Part shown: in pieces, positions 22,381 to 34,300 of the stretch
Numbering within the stretch: position 1 is the first letter of the stretch
Layout of the letters: each line of letters starts with the position of its first letter
Assembly: GCA_963377175.1 (NCBI GenBank)
Contig: CAUJNA010001002.1
Location: 251,883-315,882 of the forward strand
Length of the DNA: 64,000 nucleotides
Origin: Effrenium voratum
Taxonomy: Eukaryota > Sar > Dinophyceae > Suessiales > Symbiodiniaceae
Direction: 5' to 3'
Notes under the pieces: generated by a model
What the model saw: only the letters and a program-made list of their open reading frames with translations
Database searches by the model: none
What the model was told of the DNA's origin: nothing
Translations under genes and position numbers: made by a program

Positions 22381-25300
22381 CTGGTGGCTTCATTTGACCC
22401 ATACTCAAATGGCCGTGGTTGTCAAAACCGTTTTGGGATCCCATTTTGGTTGGTAGGTGAATTCAGCACCCACTTTAGAGCCTATTTTAGTGGTTGGATT
22501 GGGATGTTCACTGGGGGTACGATTTGGCTTTTGACCCATGGCCCTTTGGGCGACAACATGCTTGCGATTGGTTCGCGCAGGGAAGCTCGCCGAGGACAGA
22601 GCCAAGAGTCAAAATAACAGGAAGCATAGAGTATGAAGACGTTTCATGAGTGGTCGCGACAATATTGGGTACAGGCAGGAAATTCTACATTTGAAATCCT
22701 TGTTTGGTTGGTTTCTGTTGCTGGTTCGAGGGAATGAGAAATGGAATGATCCCTACTATCCCCGATTTGGTTTCTTTGAAGGGAATCCTGTTCATTTCCT
22801 TGCTGCTTTGATAGGCGGAGAATGAGAAATGGAATGACCCCAAGAAAAGCCATCCCCGATTTGGTTTCCTGTAAGGGAATCCCCGAAACCGGTTCATTCC
22901 CAACACCCGGAACGGTCATTCCCTACCTATCGCACCGGCAAGAATGCGGGGTCTCCTTTCGGTTTCCCTTTCAAACCCAAAACAGGAATTGCAGCTAAAA
23001 AGCGACGAGCGCCCTGTTTCCCCCTTTTTTTGCTGAAGTAGTGGCCCCTTTACAAAGACCCAAGGAGAGAGTGCAGGTTCTTCGCATGAAACTCCACTGG
23101 TCGCGAACCCGTGGTCGGTTGGAAGGGACGGCCAGCCACTTAGGTTAAACCATCAGCGTAAGGCTGAGAGCCTTGTCCATGGCCCACAGGATGTTTTGAC
23201 CGTACCTCACCCGGGTGTGTCGTTTCCATTGTTTTCTTTTTGAATAATGGTGGGTGCCCCATTTGGAGATAGACCCAAGTATTGCAAGAGAACAAGGACA
23301 TTTTTTGATTTACTATACTGTACCCTGACCCCACTCTAAGATTTGGTTGTATCCTTTGGGAGAAAATGGCACCTCGAGGATATATACACATACCTATAGT
23401 ACATAAAGGTCTCTCTCCCTCTCTCTCGCGCTCTCTTTCTATATATATATACACATACATGCACACATATATGCCATAGATCTCTGTCTACGCCCAACAG
23501 GTTCCGCTTATGTGAATACGTTATCTGAAGCTGCAAGCGGTACACATCAGAAGTACCTGCTACATCCTTCCCATCCCCACTAGAGAGATTCGAGGCTTGC
23601 GTCTTGAGCGAAATAGCAGGGTTGCTACAAGAACATCACATCTACCAACTGATTTGGAGGATCCAAGCAAATGGAAGGCGGTCGATTTTTGGGTTCACTA
23701 AACATGACATAGAATCAAAGCATATCTTGTGGAGTATCCAGTGGGCCATGCCCATCTTGTTATTCCCGCAAAGAATGGCCGTGTGGACAAAGTGACGGCA
23801 GAAAATTGAGATCACGCCTCCCCCCCCCCCAATGGTGGTGTTTCTTCCGGTTTTCCCTTAAACCTGAACCAAACTGTTGGTGTTCCTTTGGGTATCCTTT
23901 TGAAATTTCCCCTTAAGCCCTTTCCATTTGGTACCTTCAAAGACAGCCGCCAAAGACATCCAACATGGGCCATATGTGAATTGGTAGTTCCTGGTTGTCC
24001 TTCGGGTTGGTGCAAGAAAGCAATCCTACTGCTTTTCTTGATTTGAACCCCAATTTGGTCCCCTTCCTTGAACAAATGCCAGGTTTCTGGATTTGGTGCT
24101 GGTGACACCTTTTTGGTGTACTCCAATACGAAGCATTTTTGTCGCAGATTGTGGTTGCTGCTCTCCTTTTCATTGTTTCTAGGTGGCAATGAAGTCAGAA
24201 GAGGTTTCCCTTTCGCCCACTGAACCCGGGTGACTTTGATACTAACATGGGGGTTGATCAGTCCGTGCGCTGAAAGGATGGGTAACTTTTTCCCGGCATT
24301 TTGAATAAATTCTCTTTAGTTTCCCAACCTAGTCATCCCATGTTTACGGTTGACCTTTTGATCAACCGTTCATTTGTGTCAAAATTAGGTTTTAAACCCC
24401 AAATGATTGTGGTGCCCCTTGTGGTCTTTGGGTCTTTGGGCCAAAATGACCATGGCTAATTGTTCCCATCTTAAATCCTTTTAGTGGTTTCCCAACCAAT
24501 GGTCCCACGCTTTATGGACCCTTTCAACCCCCCAACTGCTGGGGCCAGCATAGGGCCCTTAGCTTCGCGGAGCCGCCAGGCGGCGGGCAAGGTGCGGGAC
24601 ACTGAGCGCGCGGACTTCGCGGCCATGCTGAAGGAGCCCCGAAAGTACCGGAGTTGGCGAGAAATGGGAGGGCGGACGCCGAAAATCCATCGGTTTCCCT
24701 TGTGTTGTTTTTCTGTTTTGTCGGTTTTCCTCGGGTTTTGCTTGGGTTTTCCTTGGAAGTTTTCCTTAAGTTTTCCCTTGGGTTTTGTGGGGTTTTCCTT
24801 TGGGGTTTCCTGGTTGGTTTTCCTTTAAGAACCAACCAAAGTGGGCCGGTCTGGTCGGAGCTGCTCGCGGCCTCGCGCATCGCAAGATAAGATCCGCCGC
24901 AGGAAGGCGAGCATCTACCTAGAGTCTCCATCTGACCCCTAGAAAATGGGCCCATTTGACCAACCGTTTTTGAAGTGTCAGAAGGAGAGTCTAGGTAGGG
25001 GTTCATTCCTAGTGGACCATTCTAGAGGGTGATTCCCATTGGAATTACGAAAATTTAGACTTTCAGCAGTCCAACAGGATCTGAGGACTGCCCTGAAATA
25101 AGGTTTTCTCTAGGGTCTTGTTGGATTTGTGGTGGGGGGTTGATCAATATTCTAGGGTTTGATTCCTTCAACAGTTCTTTTCACCCATTCTTTTAAAGAT
25201 CCGATTGCTGGTTCCCCTAGAGTTCTGATGGTTTTCTAGAAAGATCCGGATCCCTGGAAAGAATGGTTGTAAGTGTGATCAGATTCTTGTGGCAGAGCCG

Positions 25301-28300
25301 GCAACGCCCGTGGGGGACCAAAATTGGACAATTCGATGGGGATGGGTCAAAATTAAACCACCAAGGGACCGCAAATTCTAGTCTCCATTTTCCAGGGTTC
25401 TATGAGTACATATTCTTGACCCACAGCCACATGGGCTTCCCTGGTACATTGTTCATGAAACCTCATCTAAACCAATCTGTTTTTAATCAAAGCAGTCGTT
25501 TTCTCGTATGTGCCTCGTACACGTCTTTCTCTTGATTCGTGTTTGGGTTTCGCTTGAGTTTCTTCTTGGTGCCCTTTGAACCTACCATGCCTCTACCGCT
25601 ATTGGGTTGGACCTTTAGACTTTAACTTTTTGGATTCCCTTCATATGTCCTTTTAACCAGCAAAAAGTGAAAACTTTTTGCTGGGGGATCTACAGCACCC
25701 AAGATGCGGGCATGTGGCGCTTTTGGGAGTTGCTACTCTTAGGTCGGTCTCAAATGGACGCCACAACTGTTGAGGCAAGGTTCGCCTCTCAAGGCCTTGA
25801 CAACTTGAACCCAATGGTTGGTTGCGACTTGCTCTCCCTGTCTCCGTTTATCTTATTATGTTGTTGCGGGGGTGGGGGGGGGGGCGGGTCGGCAAGAGAC
25901 TGATTTTTTGTTAACCCTTCTTTTTTTCCGGAGGGGTTCCTCAAAAAAAGGGCAGACCCTTGCAAGGGACACCAAACAAACATAAACCATGTATTTTGGG
26001 ACATTTTGGAACATGTTGGGGGGTTGACTCAAAAACCAAAGAACGAGCATGTATTTTGGGACATTTGTTTCCCAACTCACAAAGAGACAAGGGGTTATTT
26101 CTGGATATGTTGTGGGGTTTTCCCTTAAAATACAGAGAGAAAACAACCTTTTGCCATTTTGTGGGGAGTGTTCCAACTCCAAAAAAGCGACGGACCTTTC
26201 TTCGCTTTTTGCTCTCAGAGGCTCCTGGGGCTTTCAATGGAAGACCCGACCTCTCCATTAGACACCCCGGAGGTGGTTGGGACCCAGTCTCGAAACCAGG
26301 TTTGAAGGCCCTACATCAATCGGGAGCCTCGGGGTTTTGAACAAAATAATCAAAAATAAAATGGATTTTGCTTTTTTTGGGGGGAGGTGTTCCAACTCCG
26401 AAAAAAATGCGACGGGCCCTTCTTCGCTTTTCGTTTTAGAAACAAAAACGTCGGCGAGGACTACACGGAGTCGGTGGACGCCATCGGCCGAGCGCTCAAG
26501 GAGCTCAAGGCGAAGGACAAGGCGCGAAGCGCTCGCCGCTCGCGGCTCGGCGCTCGCGGGTCGGTGCTGTCGGTGCTTGGAGCTGGTCCTTGGCGGGTTC
26601 TATAGGAACACGGAGAAGGGGGAAAAAATGCACGGCCGTGCTGGTGTTTTTAATGGTTTTGAAAGGAAGACTAAGAAGGAAACCGCGGCCATGTCTGTTT
26701 TTTGATGGTTTTATGGGAACGCTAAGAAGGAAAACGCGGCTATGTCTGTTTCTTTTGGTGGTTTTATGGGAACACTAAGAAGGACAACGCGGCCATGTCT
26801 GTTTTGTGTTTTTTTCTTTTTGTGGTTTTGAAAGGAAGACAACAGGGAAAACACGGCCATGTTCCATGTTGGGCCCTTTTTGGTGGGATTAATAACTTCA
26901 CGGTTGTTGAAGATCAAGTGTTTTTTGTTTTTGTGTTTGGTTCTGTTCATATTTTTAGTGGGGAGTCTGCAAAAACCAAAGTTTGTTGCAAGCCGATACC
27001 AAGAGTCGTAAAATAAAGGAACACTTAAAGGAGAACCCGGCCATTTTGGGGTACCCAAAGCAAAACACACACACCCATATAAATTTCAACCCGGGTTGGT
27101 TTTTGTTGTGAAGCCAAAAGGAAAGCCACAGTTCCTCCTATTTTGCCATTCATTTTGAGCATCACCTTTTTCGGCCACCCAATAAAACATGATGTCCGGG
27201 GTGATCAATCTTCCGTGCGCTGAAATGACAATGGGTAAGTTGTTCCATGTTGTGAAAGTCATATGTTTTGTTTGGTTTCCCTGATGGTCATCCCACGTAA
27301 AGGATCTTTTGATCAGCCCCTGCTTGAAAGGAATTTCCTTTTGGGGAGTCCATTGTTGGGTGTCATGCATGCCACTGTACTTTGCAGCGAAGTGGCCCGG
27401 TTGCTGCAAAGTCCTAAGTGGGAGGACTTGAGTCACTTTGGGCAAGACAATTTTAGTGGTTAACCACAGGTAGTTGTTTGGTGGCCAATCCACTTGCCTC
27501 TTTCTTTCTTTCTTTCTGACTTTCTTTCTTTCTGTCTTTCTTTCTTTATTCCTTTCTTTTTTCCTTTCTTTCTTTCGTCCTTTCGACCTTTCGACCTTCG
27601 GAGCATGTTTTTTCATAGAGAAACAAGTTCGGACTTGTTGCTTTCTGGAGGTTTGCCTTCCCAGCTCCAACGAAACATGTGTGCGAAGTGAGTGGGTGTT
27701 TCGCAGAAACGAAGTCAGCGCTGCAACCCTATTCATTCCGCGGATGGGCGAAATCCACTTCACAATGACCCCCTATGAATAATGGGTCCAACACCCTACC
27801 TGGTGCCAATATCGGCGCAGATTTTGTCCATTCGTGGCCAGTTGAAGAAAAGCCTGCAATTAATCAGGGTTTCCTCCGTTCCCCGTTTTGGAACCTCCAA
27901 ACCTCAACCCTAGGGAAATCCTTTGTGACCCCTGTCAATACTGGTGTTGGATCCAGACAGCATGGGTGACTAAAACATTCGCCAGCGGGAAACCCAAAAT
28001 CAGGGCCACACCTTTGGTCCAGTTGGACGTTTTCTCAAATTCCCAGAGGTTGGGGGCTGAATAAGTATAGATATATGGGTGTGTGTGTATTTTTTTTAGA
28101 CCCTCCAAACTGGCAAACGGTGTTCCTTTTGGTTTCCCTTAAGAAACTAAAAGGGGGTACTCTCAAAAAAAAGACACACCCATATTTTTCAATTGGCTTT
28201 ATAGTCCCCCCCCCCCAAGTCCTCGTTCTAGTTGTTCCGCCCTTTTGTCCAGACCAATGCTAGTTGGACCATCTCAGTCTCAACCATAGGCGGTGTTCTC

Positions 28301-31300
28301 GAATGGCTGCTGGGATCAGCGGAGTCGCAAATGACCATAGGACACCAATGGACATGTTGTCATCTCACTTCCTGAGTTGATGGACTTCAAACTTTTTGGA
28401 AAGACCATTTTAGTGGTAACTAAAAAGTTCGGACCTTTTTTGGCCAGTCAACTTGGGAAGTGAGTGTTACTCCCGCCAAGCAGAGCAGGATGTTCCTTTC
28501 CTGCCGGGCCCATGGCACCCCAGTTGCTTGCAGCTTCAAGTAAGATCATCCACCCTGGGCGCCAGACACGGCCCACGGTTCGCGGAGTTCTGACCGCACG
28601 TCAGAGGTGTCGCTTGTAGATCGATGTGACAAGGGGCACTGGTTTCAGCTTGGGTCGAATCCTTTACCAAGCCCTTTCTTTTTTATTTGTCCGGGATTTA
28701 CAGGACAGGTACAGCTAGGTTTTGCGGTGTGAAACAGGCAAGCCAAATCGAAGTCAACAAATTCAACCATAGACCCCCTCTGTTGCACAGTCCCAACCGC
28801 GAGTGTTGCCGCTCGAGTTTGCGGCTGGTTGTTGCCCTTTGCTTTGCCAAGACGTGTTGGGTCGGCCTTTTCCCCTGCTCTCTTGGTTCCCAGCCGTCCA
28901 TCCCCTTAGGCTCTTTCGGGCTTGGTCGTTTTCACTAAACCACTAAGAGTGTTCGCGTTTTGGCAGGGGATCTGGGAACAGTTCCCAGTTTGGCTAGGGG
29001 TTACTATTGCAAGTGGCGAGATTTGTCCGGCCTCAAGTTCTTCCCAATGATCTAAGATGGCTTCCACTACCCCAAACCACTACTCCCAGGGGTTTAGCAG
29101 GGTATAATAATACTATTACTAGTACTACTACTAATAATAATAGTAGTAATCATAAAAGTGATAATAATAACGATACTGATAATAATGCTAAAAATGATAA
29201 TGATAATGATTGTACTACTACTAATCATAGTAGCAGTAATAATGATGATAATAACAAGAATAACAATTAGACTACTAATAGTGAAACATAATAATCAGTG
29301 TAATAATAATGATAATAATAACAATAATCATTAATTAATAATAATAATAATAATAATTAAGAATAATAATAATTAATAATAAATACAAATAATAAAAATA
29401 ATAATAATAATATATGTACATATGTATATCCCAATTTGCTTTGGTGGTGGCTTGTGGATCTGGGAACAGTTCTCAGTTTTGATGAGGGGTTGCTATGGGA
29501 AGTGGTAGCTTCGGTAAACAGGGATAAACGAAGAACACCTCTTATCCAGTGACGTGAGATATGTGGCCTATGGCCACTATACATCGACCAAATAAAATGT
29601 GTGTTTCTTCTTCAAAAAGGAAACAAACAACACAACAACACACAAACACACACACACATACACACACACAAAAAGAAAATACAAAAAAGCAACATAACAC
29701 AAAACAAAACAATTTACCCTGACGGTAGTGACGTCTCCGAGTCCAGTTTTTGCTTGAGGAGGGCGCCTTGGTGCAGCTCAAGACTCTGCAGCTGCCGGCC
29801 AAGGTGGGGCATTCCCTGCACGCGCTGCTGGCCGAGGGCTTTGAGGACTGATGGGTTTAGGTTGGGGTTTTAGGGGTTTGGGTGGGGTTGGTTTTTTTTT
29901 GAGGGGTTTTCGGGCGGCGGTGTTCGGGTTTTGTGGTTTTAGGGTGGTTTTATGGAAACCAACTAGCAGGGATACAGGGGGAACCAGTTGGACACGCTTG
30001 AGGATTCCCCCGTTTGATGCACCTTGACTAAGTTTGATATGGGAAATGGTCCCCCAGCTAGGTGCCCTTCTTACCGTTTCTTTTTGGGTTGGGAGGGTTC
30101 CTCTACTAAAAGAGACAACAGAAGAAAGTTGGTAACCTTATTCCAACCTCTCTACTGGAGGACCTAGGGATATGGAACGAGGGTTTGGGCGACGATTCTG
30201 CTGAGGGGTTCTCGAAATTTGTGGGTGGACCCCACAAACTGGATGATGTCCTTTAAGGTTCCCCCAAGAGGACATGGACAGAAGCGTGGCTCTCAGGGAA
30301 TGAACCATCCAACTGGTGGGCTTCCTTCAAGGGAATTTCCCAGGTTCATTCCATTTCTCATTCCCCACTTCTCGCACCAGCAAGAAGATGGGTCTAAGGG
30401 TTTTTGTATTACACCCTGGGAATACACCCACTGGGTATTGACCCCATTTAAGCGCATTTCCGGATAAAACCGTGCTAATTTTGAACCATTCTGGGTCATG
30501 TCCCAAGGGTGTAATCCCGGGGTGCAATACAAAAACCCTCAGAATGGGGCTGAACATTGGGTGACGATTCGGGGTTCTCGCAGCTTCGGGGGCGCAAAGT
30601 GGTTGATGTCCTTTTGAAGGTTTTCTTTCATCAAGCAAAAGCAGGGTTGTGGAATCAAGGGGTTTATCGAACCACTTCTGTGATACAAGGGAATCTCCCC
30701 CTTTATATGGGGTGTTAGTCTTTGGGAAGCCCTTTTTGTTTTATCACAGAAGTGGTCATTCCCCACAGCCCTGAGCAAAAGGGGGTCCGCCGTTTTGGGG
30801 TTTCTATGGTGGTCAGGAATTGGTCGCCCAAAAAGAAGGAACACCGAAGGAACCCCTTTTTGGACCCCCCAAAGAATCGACCCTAGTTGCTAAAATCGCA
30901 TCCTATTTGGATTGGGAGGTCAGCCCGGATTAAAAACCCTTCACAACCACAGGACTCTCGGACCATAATGCTGACCCCTGATTAATAACCCCCCACCCCC
31001 CACTTGTGATTGAGGGAGTGGGGAAGCCTTTCTTCCAGGACACCCGAAATTAATAGCTGGGGTTCATTGGTCAGGGCTGAACATTGGGACAAATCGGGTC
31101 TGAAAAATGCTTCCAGCCAAAAACGGGTATCATCACAGCGAAAGGTACGACTAGGCACCCTCCGGGTACGACGGGTTTCCAGGCGGCGGGAAACAAATAT
31201 GGCTGTGGGTCAAAATAGGTCCCCAAAATGGCTTGCCCTGGTAAGTGGACACATGGACTAAAACCTGCTGTCCCTAGTGGTTTAGTCTTGACCCAGACCC

Positions 31301-34300
31301 ATATGGCTAGCTTGGCGGAGGACAAGCTCCTCAGCAGCCTCGGCGCGCCGGAGTACGAGTTCCAGTCCGGAGGCGGCCAAAAGAAGGGGTTCTGCGGGAC
31401 GAAGCCAAAGCGGGTGGATGTTCGGTGTCTAGTTGGTTTCGTGGAAATTTCCACCAGTTTGTTCAATGGAAACCATTCATCTTGTTTTGAGGTTTGAGGG
31501 GTTCCTCTTAGTTGGCTTGTTGAGGTTTGAGGGGTACCTCTTAGTTTATTCAATGGAATCCACCAGGTTTGGTTTGAGGTCTACCGTTTTGTTTTCTCCT
31601 TCGTGGTTTTAAAGCACACAGTTCCGAGCCGTTGCCCTTAACAGGGAACCGCCAAACGTGGAAACCGATGGTTTCAGTTGGGACGCCACAAGTCAATGGA
31701 TCAGCTTGTGACTTGGGGAAGTCCAGTGATGCCTGTCCAGTGGACCCCAAGGTGGACTTAGATTTGCGAACCTTTTTGGTCACGGATCTCTGGACTTTAC
31801 TTGCAGGGACTGCGGGACATGACCCTTATAAACCATCTCTTCTGGCTTCCTGTAAGGGAATCCCTGGGTTCATTCCCACATTCCCCACTGAGCATTAGCA
31901 ACTTTATCACTTTTTGGTTGACTGACGCTGTGAATTTGCGAATTGGACCCAGAAGTCTTCCCCATAATTGGCTCCCCTTTTTTTTGTTTTGCTTTTTTGG
32001 GGTCCCTTTGTTTTCCACTAACCAGGCAAAAAGGTCTATTTTTTCCCAACAGCTGAAAGCTTTGGGGTCTCAGCCCAGATAGGCTCCGGGGTGGTCCGGG
32101 GTTCCCCCAGAGTTCCACGAGGTTCTGCGAGGGCTGCGGGGTGGTGCGAGCACTGAAAAGAGCGCCGCATGCTGTTGGGGATATCACCTGAGCCTAATTT
32201 TTTGCCGGGGCCCGATTTTTCCAGCCAAGAAGTGAAGAACTGGTTGCAGTCCAGACAAGTTAGGCCCAAGGACCTGGCTCGGGTCTTCGGGCACTGAAGT
32301 CAGCTTGAAGTCTACCTCGGGTGGTCAATGGTTTTCCTGGTCGGCTTCCTTGACGTAAACCGGCTCGGCTTCATGGCTCTCCACCTCGGAGCTGCACAAA
32401 AGGTCCCGACTTGCAGTGGCGTCCATGTACTTAAGAATATGTGTGATTTTGCCCTGTTGGTTTTAATGGGAGTTGATCACTACTAGACATATTTTCTCAT
32501 TTCTTCCAGGGGGACGGATCTGCAAATGGAAGACCAACCAACAAGAATCAGTGCACTTTTCTTTGGACCTCCGGCGGAAATCCTGGCTACGTGTCTTAGG
32601 GGGTCGTGAGGATCTGACTACCAGAATAGACGAACCATCATCTTTCTTGGTGGTTCCCAGCCATGTTTCTAGGGTCGTTCTTTCCAAAAACCGATCGCCG
32701 TTTTCCATGATTTTCCGGAGGCTTTGTAGAAAGAAGGATCCCTGGAAAGAATGGGGAAGGTACCCCTGGAATGTCATTGGGTTTCGGGTTCAGTGGTTCC
32801 GCAAAGCCACTGACAGCTGGCACTTCCAGGGGATCTGGGAACTGGATGGATGAAGTCCGTTCGCACAGCTTTGAAACAATGGGAAACTAGTGTGCGTTGG
32901 TATTTACAGGGGGAATCATCATTCGTTGTGCAGGATTTCTTCCATCCACAGTACTATTTGCGTGTAGTCTTGATTTAGGGAACCCTCCAAAATGGTAGGG
33001 TTTCCTTTTTGAGTCCCAAATGAACATACCACCCCATAGCCCTAGGGACGGTTTTTGGGGTACCCTGTACAACCCATGTGTAGCCAGTAATTTTGAGGTA
33101 TGTCCATTGAGGGCAAGCAAGTTGGCCCTCAAGAAAGGGTTTCAGTGATGAGCCTACTGATCCCCTCAAAGTAAACTACAAGGATGGTTCGTAGGCTTCA
33201 CAGAAAAAAATCCTTCATTCCAAGCTGAGACCCAGGGTATATGAGGTTTGGGCAAAATGACCGGCAGCCTAAGGATTTGGTAGAGATATCGCGTGGCGCG
33301 CGAAAACTCCTGCAATCAGGTGAGAAACCCAGTGTTTTCTTGTTGGCGCTCAGTAGGGAATGAGGGAATGGACCCAGGCGTCCCCTCAAAAGAAATTACA
33401 AGGGATGATTCATAGGGGTCATTTTCCATTTCCCCTGCCAATCGCAGCAAGTTGTCCATGTCCTCTTGGGGGAACCAAGAGGTAACTTTGCCGTTGCTCA
33501 TGCAGATTGGTCCTTCTTTGCCAACTTGACGAAACTCAAGCCCACTTCCCTGGACGTCTCCAAAGAAGAAGCATCATATTTTAGGGTCGCATGAGGGCTA
33601 GGAATTTTGAGAGGGAACCACCTCACAAGCGGTTGGTGAACATAAATCCCCAAATGATGTTCACCATTTCAGGTCCCCTAGTAAACTTCACACCCACATT
33701 TTCTGTCAAACATAGACCGCCCCTCAAATTGGTGGTGTTCCTTTTGGTTTCCCTCCAACCCCACCGCAAAAATCGAGTAATCCATGTTCAGCTCCCAAAA
33801 ATCGACTGAGCCGCTGGACACAGCGCCCCTTCAACCCAACATCAAGAATCCAGTAATTCGAATGCGTCACAGCGAAAAAATATCGCGTGAGCCACGGCGA
33901 AAAGTTCCCAAACATCGCGTGAGCCAGCGAGCAGCGCGAGGCGTTGTGAAGATGTTGGAGAAGTTGGAGGACAAGTTCGTGGACGAGCGCGCCACCCTCG
34001 AGAAGGCGATTCCGCTTTCCGCTTTCCGCGTTCCGCTTTGCGACGTAGTTTTTGGGAGGGATGTCCAAGAAGACCGGCTTTCGCTGGTTTTTGCGGCGTT
34101 TGCCGGTTCTTTTGCGGCTCTTTGGGAACGGATATCTTTGGACTTTCACTTTTGTTAAAGTGGATTTTCCGAAAGCGATGTAGTTTTTGTAGATGGCTCA
34201 ACGGCTTTCCGTTTCTTTGTGACTATGTGGGAACGGATCTTTGGACTTTGATTTGTTGATTAAGAAATGCGGGGGGCAAAGCCTAAGTTTCCCGCCACAA

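Larger units (their letters stand above)
22601..24579 (+). other. Gene C intron 7
   Basis: GC-AG, phase 0. Holds family L (22722) and a CT/TA microsatellite (23400). 23580-24480 has no recognisable features beyond ordinary open frames. The last 70 bp are GC-rich. Confidence 0.45.
24634..26458 (+). other. Gene C intron 8
   Basis: GA-AG, phase 0, between AAG|GAGC and GAG|GACT. Holds a ggttttccttgg-type run (24700-24825) and elements A (24917), O (25140) and F (25605). 25985-26075 repeats catgtattttgggacattt twice. 25270-25600 is unassigned. Confidence 0.5.
26522..29746 (+). other. Gene C intron 9
   Basis: GC-AG, phase 0. Holds a four-unit tandem repeat (26645), a CTTT tract (27492), C (28362), F (28888), a long AAT tract (29105) and a CA tract. 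26890-27420 and 27840-28350 are otherwise unassigned. 27740-27838 has weak family B ends. Confidence 0.5.
29846..31320 (+). other. Gene C intron 10
   Basis: GA-AG between direct GAGGAC copies. Holds D (30047), L (30285), K (30672), a diverged J-like stretch (30962) and H (31198). The string ttgtatt(a/g)caccc(t/g)ggg occurs inverted around 30405 and 30520. Confidence 0.55.
31373..33940 (+). other. Gene C intron 11
   Basis: GC-AG, phase 1. Holds L (31808, 33343), E (32422), O (32659) and half a B (32890). 31450-31790, 32040-32410, 33000-33340 and 33450-33930 are unassigned. Confidence 0.5.

Noticed and set aside
24634..24646. GT donor for exon 8 at 24645 paired with tttag|AAAC at 26440
   Set aside because: In frame, but adds about ten residues that the family lacks; the GA donor with GGCGAG|GACTAC fits exactly.
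27086..27763. 225-codon minus-strand frame rich in KERKKERK
   Set aside because: The charged part is the antisense of the CTTT microsatellite.
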